From: Cellvibrio japonicus Ueda107
GTDB taxonomy: Bacteria; Pseudomonadota; Gammaproteobacteria; Pseudomonadales; Cellvibrionaceae
Direction: 5' to 3'
NCBI RefSeq assembly: GCF_000019225.1
Contig: NC_010995.1
Span: 872,001-936,000 of the forward strand
DNA: 64,000 nt
Shown: positions 35,879 to 44,571 of the stretch, piece by piece
Numbering within the stretch: the stretch's first letter is position 1
Layout: every line of letters starts with the position of its first letter
Translations under genes and position numbers: made by a program
The notes under the pieces: model-generated
The model's input: only the letters and a program-made list of their open reading frames with translations
Databases searched by the model: none
What the model was told of the DNA's origin: nothing

Positions 35879-36625
35879 TCAGATAGTTAATGACCGTCCG
35901 CCATCCACGGCCAGGATCTGGCCTGTAATATAAGGAGCTTCCTGTGCGAGGAAGAGAATGGCGCGCGCAATATCACTGGCCTGGCCGCGCTCTTGCAGGG
36001 GAGTCCTGGTGAGCAGGTTGGATTTTATATCGTCACTGATTGCCTCCTGTTCCGGCCAGAGTATGGCGCCTGGTGCAATGCCGTTGACGCGGACATGCGG
36101 CGCCAATTCCTTGGCCAGGGTCTTGGTCAGCATTACATTGCCTGCTTTGGCAATGCAGTAAACGCTGTGGTTTTGCAGTGGTCGCTCGGCATAAATATCG
36201 GCGATATTGATGATTGCACCTTGACTCTCACGCAGCTTCTCCGCCAGTGATTGCGCCAGGAAAAAAGGCGCTTTGAGATTGCTGTCGAGCAAGTCGTCCC
36301 AGGTCGCTTCATCGACCTGCCCAAGTGGCGTGGGATAAAAGCTGGACGCATTATTCACCAACAAATCCAGGCGCTGCCACGCGTGGATACTGGTGTGGGC
36401 CAATTGCTGCAACGCTTCCTGGTTACCCAGGTGCGCCTGTACTGCAAGCGCGGAATCGGGGCGCAGCTGGTTGAGCTGTTGAACCAGTTCGTCTGCCGCC
36501 GCTGCAGATTGGTGATAGTGGACAATCAGGTTATAGCCAGCATTGTGGAGATGCCGCGCAATTTCGGCGCCAATACGTTTTGCAGCGCCGGTAACCAGTG
36601 CGACAGGTGCTGATGTTGTGGTCAT
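35879..36625 (-). CDS. Short-chain dehydrogenase, FolM-like pteridine reductase
   Basis: A 248-residue NADPH-dependent SDR. The cofactor loop reads VTGAAKRIGAEIARHL with an Arg in the TGxxxRIG form typical of pteridine reductases, followed by LLVNNASSFYPTPLGQ, the catalytic Ser region replaced by INIADIYAERP, and the YCIAKAG Tyr-Lys pair. An Asp in place of Ser is a FolM/PTR1 trait. Nearby folB and folK fit a role in pterin or dihydrofolate reduction, but it lies in a separate minus-strand unit. Confidence 0.8.
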   Translation of the reverse strand: MTTTSAPVALVTGAAKRIGAEIARHLHNAGYNLIVHYHQSAAAADELVQQLNQLRPDSALAVQAHLGNQEALQQLAHTSIHAWQRLDLLVNNASSFYPTPLGQVDEATWDDLLDSNLKAPFFLAQSLAEKLRESQGAIINIADIYAERPLQNHSVYCIAKAGNVMLTKTLAKELAPHVRVNGIAPGAILWPEQEAISDDIKSNLLTRTPLQERGQASDIARAILFLAQEAPYITGQILAVDGGRSLTI

Positions 36626-36647
36626 GCGTTAATGTCCCCCGCTGTTG

Positions 36648-37874
36648 TTACTTCTGGTCTGTTTTAAATGTTTGTAATTGTTTCAATCGCTCCTGGTGAA
36701 TGGCATCCCCCAGGGCTTTACCGTTTAACCCCTGGGTAAGGAATTGCTTGCTGGTCACGGACAGGCAACGCTGCAGGGCCTGGCGCACATAATCGGCCTG
36801 CGGGTAAGCGCGCGCTTCCAGGCCGGTGCGGCCACGCGCATCGGCCTCACAGCAGAGCAGGAACTGCTCAACCCGCTCCGGGCGGCGAAAACCGTCCAAC
36901 GCTTGCAGGGTTTTTAACAGGGTAGCAGCTGTCAGCTCAAGTGCACGGTGGCAATGGGTGTGATATTCCGCAACCAGTAAAGACAGTTCCTTATATTCTT
37001 TCGGGGCCGCTATGCGATCACACAATTGTTTGATCAGCGGCAGGCTGCGAATTTCATGGGCAATATGGCGGGGCCATTTCTCTGGCGGTGTCGCGCCCTT
37101 ACCCAGGTCGTGCATTAGGGTCGCAAAGCGAACCAGGGGTAATGGGCTGAGGCGAGCAGCCTGTTGCAGGCTCAGGAGGGTGTGGATACCTGTGTCGATT
37201 TCCGGATGATGTACTGCGGTTTGGGGAATGCCAAAGAGTGCATCGACTTCGGGCATCAGGCGCCCCAGGGCGCCACAATCGCGCAATACCTGAATAAAGA
37301 TGTGCGGCCAGGGTTCTGCCAGGGCGCGTTCGGTTTCTTTCCAGATGCGCTCTGCGACAAGGTGATCTGCCTCACCGTTACACACCATGCTGCGCATCAG
37401 TGCCAGGGTTTCCTCTGCCAGGGTGAAGCCTAGTCCATGATAGCGGGCGGCAAAACGCGCGACGCGCAGTATCCGCACCGGGTCTTCTGCAAACGCGGGG
37501 GACACATGGCGCAACAGGCGCTGCTGCAGATCGGATTGGCCACCATAAGGATCTATGATGTTTCCTACATCATCTTCTGCCATTGCATTAATGGTCAGGT
37601 CGCGGCGAATAAGATCCTCTTCAAGCGCGACATTCTCGCCGCAATAAAAACTGAAGCCGCCATAACCATGGCCGGTTTTGCGCTCGGTTCTGGCCAGTGC
37701 ATATTCTTCTTTTGTCTGCGGGTGGATAAATACCGGAAAGTCTTTGCCCACCGGCAGGAAGCCCGCGGCTTCCATGGCAGCTGGACTGCTGCCAATCACG
37801 ACCCAATCCCGTTCATGCACCGGGCGACCCAGTAATTTATCGCGGACAGCGCCGCCGACCAGATAGGTTTTCAT
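36648..37874 (-). CDS. cca: CCA-adding enzyme (multifunctional tRNA nucleotidyltransferase)
   Basis: A 408-residue class II nucleotidyltransferase that builds or repairs the CCA end of tRNA. MKTYLVGGAVRDKLLGRPVHERDWVVIG has the GG loop and the catalytic Asp pair; DLIRRDLTINAMAED and HVSPAFAEDPVRILRVARFAARY follow. A C-terminal HD domain (VRFATLMHDLGKGATP) matches the phosphodiesterase activity of the long gammaproteobacterial form. The start at 37874 gives the canonical N-terminus; a 31-codon longer frame is rejected. Confidence 0.95.
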   Translation of the reverse strand: MKTYLVGGAVRDKLLGRPVHERDWVVIGSSPAAMEAAGFLPVGKDFPVFIHPQTKEEYALARTERKTGHGYGGFSFYCGENVALEEDLIRRDLTINAMAEDDVGNIIDPYGGQSDLQQRLLRHVSPAFAEDPVRILRVARFAARYHGLGFTLAEETLALMRSMVCNGEADHLVAERIWKETERALAEPWPHIFIQVLRDCGALGRLMPEVDALFGIPQTAVHHPEIDTGIHTLLSLQQAARLSPLPLVRFATLMHDLGKGATPPEKWPRHIAHEIRSLPLIKQLCDRIAAPKEYKELSLLVAEYHTHCHRALELTAATLLKTLQALDGFRRPERVEQFLLCCEADARGRTGLEARAYPQADYVRQALQRCLSVTSKQFLTQGLNGKALGDAIHQERLKQLQTFKTDQK

Positions 37875-38257
37875 GTAAGTAGGTTCCGCAAAAATTGCCC
37901 GGAGTATAACAGTCCATACGGGTTGGTTAAGGCAATGAAAAAATTGCAAAAAAACGCTTGTGGCCATGGGCGAATTAAATTAGAGTCGCTCAGGTCAAAC
38001 AAACCTTTATATGCTTATAGCGATTTATTATGTATCAAGTCTATACCGTCAAGCCAATGCATTTCCTGCGATCCATTAATTGGGTCGTGGTTTGTGTGCG
38101 TTGTTGCCTGGCGGGTATTGGTTGATTGACGGAAATTTCGAATTCAAACAAAGGCCGCAGCATAAAACACTGCGGCCTTTTTCGTTGTTGGGTGTCAGTG
38201 TTTTGGTTGCGGCGATCCACATAATGCCTTGTGCGCAGGGCTACAAGGAGTTTTGCC
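37875..38257 (+). other. Leader-like intergenic region upstream of the EamA transporter
   Basis: About 380 bases between divergent cca and the transporter, with no recognised gene. It contains an intrinsic terminator (38151-38182) that no annotated plus-strand gene feeds into. A 31-codon ORF (38030-38125) ends 26 bases before it, with several Val and Cys codons clustered near its end (VVVCVRCC) but without a clear ribosome site. The layout fits an attenuator leader or a small RNA. Neither is shown by sequence alone. Confidence 0.4.
38151..38182 (+). terminator. Orphan rho-independent terminator
   Basis: AAGGCCGCAG and CTGCGGCCTT form a perfect 10-base stem with a 9-base loop followed by TTT. 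It points along the plus strand and sits 76 bases before the transporter start, with no known plus-strand gene upstream. Confidence 0.85.
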
Positions 38258-39280
38258 GTGACGACGTTTTTCGCGTATTTCACTGTGGTTCTCATTTGGG
38301 CCACAACCCCCCTTGCTATCCAGTGGAGCGGCGACAGCCTGAGCTTTATGGCCGCTGTGATAGCGCGCATGTCTATTGCCCTGGCATTAGCACTGCTTAT
38401 CCATGCGGTGTGGCGGCACCGGTTATATTTCGCGCGCGATAATGCCGCCATTTATTTTGCAGCATCCATCGGTATTTTTCCCAATATGCCGGTGGTGTAC
38501 TGGGCGGCACAATTTATTCCCTCCGGGCTGGTCGCGGTTATTTTTGCCATGTCTCCGTTTGCGACCGGGTTGCTCAGTATGCTGTTGTTGCGCCATAACC
38601 CGTTTACACCAAAACGCGTCTTGGCGTTGCTGTTAGCTGTCAGCGGCCTGGTGATTATTTTCTGGCATCAAATCCGGTTTGATCGCGCATCCATCTATGG
38701 CATTGGTGGAATTCTATTGTCTTGCTTTTTATTTAGTTTCAGCAGTGTGTGGGTAAAAAAACTCAGTAGCCATTTGTCAGTGCCAATTGGTGCTTTCCAA
38801 CAGGCCACAGGAGCGCTTTTATTTTCATTGCCGGGGCTTTTATTGTTTTGGTGGGTAATGGATTTTGGTGTCGCTGATGTCGGCCTGCCTGTAACCATCT
38901 CGGTAAAATCTGCCTGTGCAGTTTTATATTTGGCACTGATCGGTTCGCTGTTGGGTTCGATGTTGTTTTTCCTGATTTTGCAGCGGTTAAGTGCCAGCAT
39001 CGTTTCACTCATCACCCTGATTACTCCGGTGCTGGCAATATTGATTGGGCGCTGGATTGCTAATGAAGTATTGACGCTAGAAACATTGGTGGGGGTTGCG
39101 GTAGTCCTGTTGGCATTGCTGCTCTATATTCCCTGGTCACTCATGTCTGTCGTGCGGCATGGACGTTGTTGGCTTTCCGCCTGCTTTTTCAGGCGGCTTG
39201 CCAAGGGGGCATTAAGCGACAGTCATCATCCTGAAACTGGCCTGGAGGCAATCAGGGATGACATGATTCGCTACAAATGA
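38258..39280 (+). CDS. EamA/DMT-family transporter
   Basis: A 340-residue inner-membrane protein with about ten hydrophobic helices in two related halves, the drug/metabolite transporter pattern. MAAVIARMSIALALALLIHA and the second-half ALIGSLLGSMLFFLILQRLSASIVSLITLITPVLAILIG are typical EamA blocks. GTG at 38258 is taken as start because AAGGAG (38245-38250) is 7 bases upstream; the frame opens 9 codons earlier. The C-terminal 35 residues are polar. Substrate is unknown. Confidence 0.88.
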   Translation: MTTFFAYFTVVLIWATTPLAIQWSGDSLSFMAAVIARMSIALALALLIHAVWRHRLYFARDNAAIYFAASIGIFPNMPVVYWAAQFIPSGLVAVIFAMSPFATGLLSMLLLRHNPFTPKRVLALLLAVSGLVIIFWHQIRFDRASIYGIGGILLSCFLFSFSSVWVKKLSSHLSVPIGAFQQATGALLFSLPGLLLFWWVMDFGVADVGLPVTISVKSACAVLYLALIGSLLGSMLFFLILQRLSASIVSLITLITPVLAILIGRWIANEVLTLETLVGVAVVLLALLLYIPWSLMSVVRHGRCWLSACFFRRLAKGALSDSHHPETGLEAIRDDMIRYK

Positions 39281-39509
39281 TTCATTTTGGTGCGTTTTGA
39301 GGGGCTATTTTGGTCGTGGTTGTATTGTTTTGGTGCGGGCAGTTTCAAAGCCTTGAGTATGCCATCTTGTATTCAACATTTAATGTGTTGATTTTACTGA
39401 GAAAAACAAAATTGGCGTGGGAACTGCAATACAGGGGCAGGCTAGGACGATTTATCAAATAGCTGCCTCAACCAAGTACTAATTACCATGAAAACTAGAG
39501 GATGAACTC

Positions 39510-40175
39510 ATGAAAATGAAACAAAAACTGATCGCTGGTGCAATCGCTCTCTCTGCAATGGCTGGCTTTGCGGTTCCTGCGGCCCACGCTGAAGTGGCTG
39601 CTACAGTTGGCATAGCCAATATGTACTACTGGCGTGGATATGATTTGGGAGGTGGCGCGGCGCTGACTGGAGATATTAATTACAGCAGCAGTGGTTTCTT
39701 TGTTGGTGCCTGGACTTCATCAGGTGATGAAGCTCTTGGTACTGAATATGACTTATATGCAGGTTATGCTGGCAGTGTAGGTGACTTTACTTATGGCTTG
39801 AGTGTGGTTTCCTATAATTACCCATCTTTGGGTGGTACCGAGAAAATCGCTCCCGGTGATTATGTTGAAGTTATTCCAACCATTGGTTATGGCCCAGTCA
39901 CCCTGACTTACTATGATGCAGTTGCTGCTGAAGTTGCACCGCTGGATAACAAAGATTACTCATATGCAACTCTTGCGGTTGAGTTTGACAAGTTGACTAT
40001 TAAATACGGCCAGCATATGGATGATGGCAGCACCACTTCTTCCCACTTGGATATCACTTATGCATACAACGATAACCTGAGTTTCACTATCGGTTCTCTG
40101 ATTGATGATGGCGATGATCCAGAAGCTGATGATGTTACTTTTGTTGTTGGTTTGACTTTGCCGCTTGGTAAGTAA
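39510..40175 (+). CDS. TIGR02001-family outer-membrane protein
   Basis: A 221-residue exported protein. The signal peptide is MKMKQKLIAGAIALSAMAGFAVPAAHA, cut before EVAATVGIANMYYWRGYDLGGG, which is the conserved start of the TIGR02001/Gcw_chp family. Alternating Tyr/Gly-rich strands and a final VGLTLPLGK suggest a small beta-barrel. The family has no agreed function. AGAGGATGAACTC before the ATG gives a good ribosome site. A strong terminator follows. Confidence 0.85.
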   Translation: MKMKQKLIAGAIALSAMAGFAVPAAHAEVAATVGIANMYYWRGYDLGGGAALTGDINYSSSGFFVGAWTSSGDEALGTEYDLYAGYAGSVGDFTYGLSVVSYNYPSLGGTEKIAPGDYVEVIPTIGYGPVTLTYYDAVAAEVAPLDNKDYSYATLAVEFDKLTIKYGQHMDDGSTTSSHLDITYAYNDNLSFTIGSLIDDGDDPEADDVTFVVGLTLPLGK

Positions 40176-40204
40176 TTGTCGTTAGCTTTTTGACGATATA
40201 TAAT

Positions 40205-40240
40205 AAAACGCCCCAGCTTTGTCTGGGGTGTTTTATTTTT
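40205..40240 (+). terminator. Rho-independent terminator after the TIGR02001 gene
   Basis: CGCCCCAG and CTGGGGTG (with one G-T pair) form the stem, extended by flanking AAAA/TTTT, and are followed by TTTTATTTTT. Confidence 0.9.
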
Positions 40241-40268
40241 GAGTGTTATTCATCTGGGAGGATGGTCA

Positions 40269-42359
40269 GTGTTTAAGAAATATTTTTTTATTGCTCTTCT
40301 TTTTTCTGTCAATAGTGTTGCGTTTGAATACAACCAAAAAATGATTGAGTATCAGGGAGGGATTATTTCTCAGTTGAACAACTGTGGAGTTACCTATAAT
40401 AAAGATGGAGTATTTTCTCGCGGCTTGTACGGAGTTACTTCGAATATTTCATCCTTAGAGAATGATGTCGTTGATTTTAAGAAGATGAATAATGGTGTGG
40501 TTTCTGTTTTGAGCGATGGGCAGATTTATTTTAGTCCCAATGGTCGTTCAATTGATGGTGGTAATGAGAGTGTACTTGTCGGCAAAGTCCCTCTGGATGC
40601 TCCATGTCAAGGAGGGTATGCATGCTATATTTTGCCTGATGCCACTATTTTAGGTATGGATGTTCAGAATGCTTATATAGCTGTATTAACAAGCAAAAAA
40701 TTATTTATCTATAACTTTGTAGATGTTGGTCCAACATATAGTGTGAATTTTGATTTCTCATATACAGTTATGACCGGGTGGAGAAACTCTACAACTATTA
40801 AGCCTGTATTTATTTCATCGGTAGATTATAACGGCGGTATTTTCTATGTCCAATTTTCAAATGGAGATATAAAGTATGCAAATTCTCTGGGCGAACTTGC
40901 GTCAACAGGCAAGTTGACGTTACTGCAAGCTGCTGCCCCACTAATTGGTCAAATAACTCCATATAAGACTGGCGTCGCTACGCTTCTTAAAGATTCAAGA
41001 GTTATCTATGCACCGGATATCAAAAAGCCTGTAACCGGTAATCTTTTATATGACGGAAGAACACAAAAGAAGGTGTCTAGCATAATGGGCTATGGTGGTT
41101 ATGGCTCTAGTTCTATATTTGTGAATTTTCTTGATGGATATACTACCTATAGTCCATATGGCACGGATCTGTTGGGTGGTGGTGAAACCGTCGAGGTGAT
41201 GAAGCCAATAGATCTGAGTGCTGTTAGAAGCAAGTTGGTATCTCAGTTTGAACCAATAAAACAGCAGCAGATAAATTCGTATGGACATATCGTTGTAAAA
41301 ACAGAAATGGGTGTAAAAATCCTTAATAAAGGTGACTCTATAGAGTTTTCTGGCTCATGGGCTGTTGGATATAACGGTTCTAATGTTATTGCTGCCAATG
41401 CAGTTGATTTTTCTGGCAAACCAGTTGCCGTTAGAGTTTTTGATAAGGGATGGGATGGTATTGAGTATAAGTGGCGTGGTCGTGGTGAACAGCTAGGAAC
41501 TATAATTCATTCTCATGATTTTGATCAGGTTGGGAAATCAGAAATTAAGCTTACCAGCCATAAGGGGTGCGCAATTGTTGCTGGTGTTTCACAGGTAGGT
41601 GAGTTTCCAAACCCGTTTAAAAAGAACATCAATATTGAACCTAAGTATTTTTATTCTGAAGTGACAGGGCCTGGAGTTCCCACCAGTGGAAACTCTTTCT
41701 TTATGAACTTGCTTGGTGTGGGGAAGGATCTTTTCTTTGGTGATTATGGCTGGAATATATGGACTTTCTGGACTTCAGGTGGTGAGGCCTTTGGTCCAAT
41801 GATGCAGTATATCCAGTACAACAATAATTTTGACTTTGGAATGACTTTTGACCGTTATTCAAGAGCTTTGGCTAGAAAGTATTTGCCTGGCTATCAATCG
41901 GGTACGGATGAAGTTCAAATTTCTACGAATTACATTATTAGGCATAAAACAGGTGGATATTGTTTACATCCAAGAGGTGGGCAAGCTAATCCTGCTGTAG
42001 GTACTCCACTTATCTTTCATCCTCACTGCAATCCATTTGAAGAGCGTCTTTTATTTACATTATTACCCAATGGTAGTTTGAAACATGTATCGAGTGGTAT
42101 GTGTGTACATCCTGAGGGGGGAACTGCATCCAGTGGTCGCAGGTTGGTTTTGTGGAATTCGTGCTCTGATGGGGTATCGCAGGATAATGCAGGGAACAAG
42201 CGTTTAGCTTTTGGGTTTAATGATAATGGCAGCTTTTCACATAAGAGTTCTGGATTATGTGTCCACCCATCGGGTGGTTCTGCGAATCCGGCAGAGGGTA
42301 CAGAACTGGTATTGTGGTCTGGTTGCAATGAGGAACGTTTAAAATATCGTCGTTATTAA
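40269..42359 (+). CDS. Secreted protein with propeller-like repeats and a MytiLec-like HPxGG lectin domain
   Basis: A 696-residue exported protein. GTG at 40269 is chosen because GGGAGG lies 7 bases before it and the product begins with a signal peptide (VFKKYFFIALLFSVNSVAF). Residues about 30-350 contain repeats of the form SDGQIYFSPNGRSIDGGNESV and LDGYTTYSPYGTDLLGGGETV, suggesting propeller blades. Residues 556-696 form three repeats, each with (I/L/F)xHKxxGxCxHPxGG (HPRGG at 567, HPEGG at 614, HPSGG at 666). They match the MytiLec/R-type beta-trefoil lectins of mussels, which bind alpha-galactose. The gene is clearly AT-richer than its neighbours, a sign of transfer. Function unknown; binding of galactosides is an inference. 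Confidence 0.8.
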   Translation: MFKKYFFIALLFSVNSVAFEYNQKMIEYQGGIISQLNNCGVTYNKDGVFSRGLYGVTSNISSLENDVVDFKKMNNGVVSVLSDGQIYFSPNGRSIDGGNESVLVGKVPLDAPCQGGYACYILPDATILGMDVQNAYIAVLTSKKLFIYNFVDVGPTYSVNFDFSYTVMTGWRNSTTIKPVFISSVDYNGGIFYVQFSNGDIKYANSLGELASTGKLTLLQAAAPLIGQITPYKTGVATLLKDSRVIYAPDIKKPVTGNLLYDGRTQKKVSSIMGYGGYGSSSIFVNFLDGYTTYSPYGTDLLGGGETVEVMKPIDLSAVRSKLVSQFEPIKQQQINSYGHIVVKTEMGVKILNKGDSIEFSGSWAVGYNGSNVIAANAVDFSGKPVAVRVFDKGWDGIEYKWRGRGEQLGTIIHSHDFDQVGKSEIKLTSHKGCAIVAGVSQVGEFPNPFKKNINIEPKYFYSEVTGPGVPTSGNSFFMNLLGVGKDLFFGDYGWNIWTFWTSGGEAFGPMMQYIQYNNNFDFGMTFDRYSRALARKYLPGYQSGTDEVQISTNYIIRHKTGGYCLHPRGGQANPAVGTPLIFHPHCNPFEERLLFTLLPNGSLKHVSSGMCVHPEGGTASSGRRLVLWNSCSDGVSQDNAGNKRLAFGFNDNGSFSHKSSGLCVHPSGGSANPAEGTELVLWSGCNEERLKYRRY

Positions 42360-42402
42360 GCATTGTTGTCATCATTAAATAGGAGCTTTAGCTCATTCAG
42401 GT

Positions 42403-42443
42403 TCGTGAATGATTGCCAATGTAGTTGATAGCCTCATTCACGA
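42403..42443. repeat. Inverted repeat between the lectin and beta-barrel genes
   Basis: TCGTGAATGA (42403-42412) and TCATTCACGA (42434-42443) are perfect 10-base arms around a 21-base loop. The flanks also repeat GAGCTTTAG (42384-42392) and GAGCTTTTAG (42442-42451). It may be a terminator with a long loop or a regulator site. Confidence 0.6.
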
Positions 42444-42486
42444 GCTTTTAGTATCCGTACAGTTGTAGAAGGGAAGGAATAATTAG

Positions 42487-42981
42487 ATGTGTAAGCTTGG
42501 GTTTGTATCCAGAATATTTTTTATCGTCTTTTGCTTAATGGCTCATATATCTGTTTTGGCTGATGACTCTTTCCTTTCTCTGGGCGTTGGGCATTCATAT
42601 GGTGGGGCAGGTGTTAAATATTCTCACACTTTGGGCGAAGGGCACATATACGGTGGTTTGGGAGTCTTGGCTTACTCAAGTGATACAGGTGCTCATAGCG
42701 GTTATGCTTTGGGATACGAATATCCAGTGATATCTGAGCGTCAGTTGTGGGGAGTTTTTTGGGGCAAGGTGGCCGCTACTCTTTCGGAGACAGGGAGTAA
42801 CGATTACGTCGGTGGAGGCATTACCTATTCTTACTATTGGGGGGATGTCCAGGGTAATTCATGGATATTGGGCGGCAGTTTGGCTTATGGGAAGCGGGAT
42901 ATTCCATCTTGGGTGCAGGATCCATCTCAATACGATAATGACAAATTTAATGCTTTAATTATGTTTGGTTATCAGTTTTAA
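42487..42981 (+). CDS. Small secreted beta-barrel-like protein
   Basis: A 164-residue protein with a signal peptide (MCKLGFVSRIFFIVFCLMAHISVLA) and a mature part of short alternating strands rich in Gly and Tyr, such as LGVGHSYGGAGVKYSHTLGEGHIYGGLGVLAYSS. It ends MFGYQF with the terminal Phe typical of outer-membrane barrels. I do not recognise a named family. It shares the low GC of the preceding lectin gene and lies 127 bases after it, so the two may have arrived together. A terminator follows. Confidence 0.6.
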   Translation: MCKLGFVSRIFFIVFCLMAHISVLADDSFLSLGVGHSYGGAGVKYSHTLGEGHIYGGLGVLAYSSDTGAHSGYALGYEYPVISERQLWGVFWGKVAATLSETGSNDYVGGGITYSYYWGDVQGNSWILGGSLAYGKRDIPSWVQDPSQYDNDKFNALIMFGYQF

Positions 42982-42995
42982 ATAGTGACACTAAG

Positions 42996-43018
42996 AGCAG
43001 GCATCAGCCTGCTTTTTT
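42996..43018 (+). terminator. Rho-independent terminator after the beta-barrel gene
   Basis: AGCAGGC and GCCTGCT make a 7-base stem with a 4-base loop, followed directly by six T. Confidence 0.9.
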
Positions 43019-43127
43019 ATTATTAATTGTTTATTAAGTAATAATTATATGATTTAATAATGACTCCATAAATTCCCGCTATACTGCCGCCTCTTTTGAG
43101 GTTCGTCATATCCAAGGAATCCTGTCC

Positions 43128-44174
43128 ATGAGTTCACGTCTTTCCACATCGGCGCCGCGTATCCTGGTGACCGGTGGTGCCGGTTATATCGGCAGTCATG
43201 TGTGTGTTGAGTTAATTAATTCAGGCTATCTGCCGGTTGTGGTTGATAATTTGTGCAACTCCAAAGCCGAGTCACTTAAGCGTGTGGCGCGGATTACCGG
43301 GGTTGAGCCGGTGTTTTATGCCGTGGATATCAACGATAAGGCAGCCATGGGCGAAGTTTTTGCGACCCATCAGATAGAAGCGGTGATGCACTTTGCCGGC
43401 CTGAAGGCCGTTGGGGAATCCAACCAGATCCCGATGAAGTATTACCGTTACAACGTGGCCGGAACCCTGTCCTTAACTGAAGTGATGGAAGCGTTTTCGG
43501 TGTGGAAGCTGATCTTCAGTTCTTCCGCTACCGTGTATGGCGATCCGGTTTCGGTGCCGATTGATGAAAGCTTTGCAACTTCGGCGACCAATCCCTATGG
43601 CCGCAGCAAGTTGATGGTGGAAGAAATCCTGCACGACATTGCCAGGGCACCCAATAGCCAGTGGAATTTTACCCTGCTGCGCTATTTCAACCCGGTCGGT
43701 GCCCACGAGTCAGGGTTGATTGGTGAGGACCCGGCCGGGATTCCCAATAACCTGCTGCCTTATGTGGCCCAGGTGGCGATTGGCAAACTCAGGGAGTTGA
43801 GTGTCTTTGGCAATGACTACCCCACCATTGATGGCACCGGGGTGCGCGATTATATCCACGTTGTCGACCTGGCGCGCGGCCATGTGGCTGCCTTGCAGGG
43901 GCTGGATAAGTCCGGTACCGGCTGTCGCTCCTACAACCTGGGAACCGGTTGTGGTTATTCTGTACTGCAAATGGTGAAGGCCTTTGAGGATGCCAGCGGT
44001 CGTCCTGTGCCTTATAAAGTGGTGGCGCGCCGCCCGGGCGACATTGCCAGTTGCTATGCCAACGCTGACAAGGCCAAGGCTGAATTGGGCTGGCAGGCCG
44101 AGTATGGGCTGGAGCGCATGATGGTTGATACCTGGCGCTGGCAATCGCAAAATCCCCATGGCTACGAAGTTTGA
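43128..44174 (+). CDS. galE: UDP-glucose 4-epimerase GalE
   Basis: A 348-residue NAD-dependent SDR epimerase interconverting UDP-glucose and UDP-galactose. It has ILVTGGAGYIGSHVCVELI (cofactor loop), VMHFAGLKAVGES, the Ser of SSSATVYG, the catalytic YGRSKLMVE Tyr/Lys and RYFNPVGAHESGLIGEDP. Ribosome site AAGGAATCC precedes the ATG. It stands alone and has the normal base composition, unlike the AT-rich genes upstream. Confidence 0.96.
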   Translation: MSSRLSTSAPRILVTGGAGYIGSHVCVELINSGYLPVVVDNLCNSKAESLKRVARITGVEPVFYAVDINDKAAMGEVFATHQIEAVMHFAGLKAVGESNQIPMKYYRYNVAGTLSLTEVMEAFSVWKLIFSSSATVYGDPVSVPIDESFATSATNPYGRSKLMVEEILHDIARAPNSQWNFTLLRYFNPVGAHESGLIGEDPAGIPNNLLPYVAQVAIGKLRELSVFGNDYPTIDGTGVRDYIHVVDLARGHVAALQGLDKSGTGCRSYNLGTGCGYSVLQMVKAFEDASGRPVPYKVVARRPGDIASCYANADKAKAELGWQAEYGLERMMVDTWRWQSQNPHGYEV

Positions 44175-44571
44175 GTCAAGTGTGTAAACCTGTGCGTCAG
44201 GTTCGTAAAAGTTGAAATACCCAAACAGGCCGCTTGCGATGACTCGTGGCGGCCTGATTCCTATCGGGAATGTGAAGTTGTTAGCGCTTTTGCATCCCAC
44301 TTTTGTTATCCATAACTGGCAATCCACCGATTTTTCCCTTCTGTAAAAAGTGAGAGGCTGACACTGCCCTCCGTTTGCCATGCTCTTTGGGCTATCCCCA
44401 GTGGCTGGCAATGATTTCAATAACAACCCTTTGATCAACCCGAGTCTGGTCGTGTTTTCCCCCGCCAATGTCTTTGCGCAATCCGGCGGCGGCTATTCAT
44501 CCATCCTGAATCTTGTCGATACGGAAATAACGCTCCATCAGGCTCGCATTTGCAGTGTTAGCGGAGGCTTT
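44175..44571. other. Intergenic region between galE and di-haem protein 2
   Basis: About 400 bases. Two hairpins stand near galE: AACCTG/CAGGTT at 44187-44203 and CAGGCCGC/GCGGCCTG at 44226-44256; neither has a U tract. TGTTAGCGCT at 44279-44288 resembles half of a LacI-family operator (TGTTAGCGCTAACA), which is weak evidence of sugar-responsive control of the downstream gene. No gene is supported. Confidence 0.45.
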
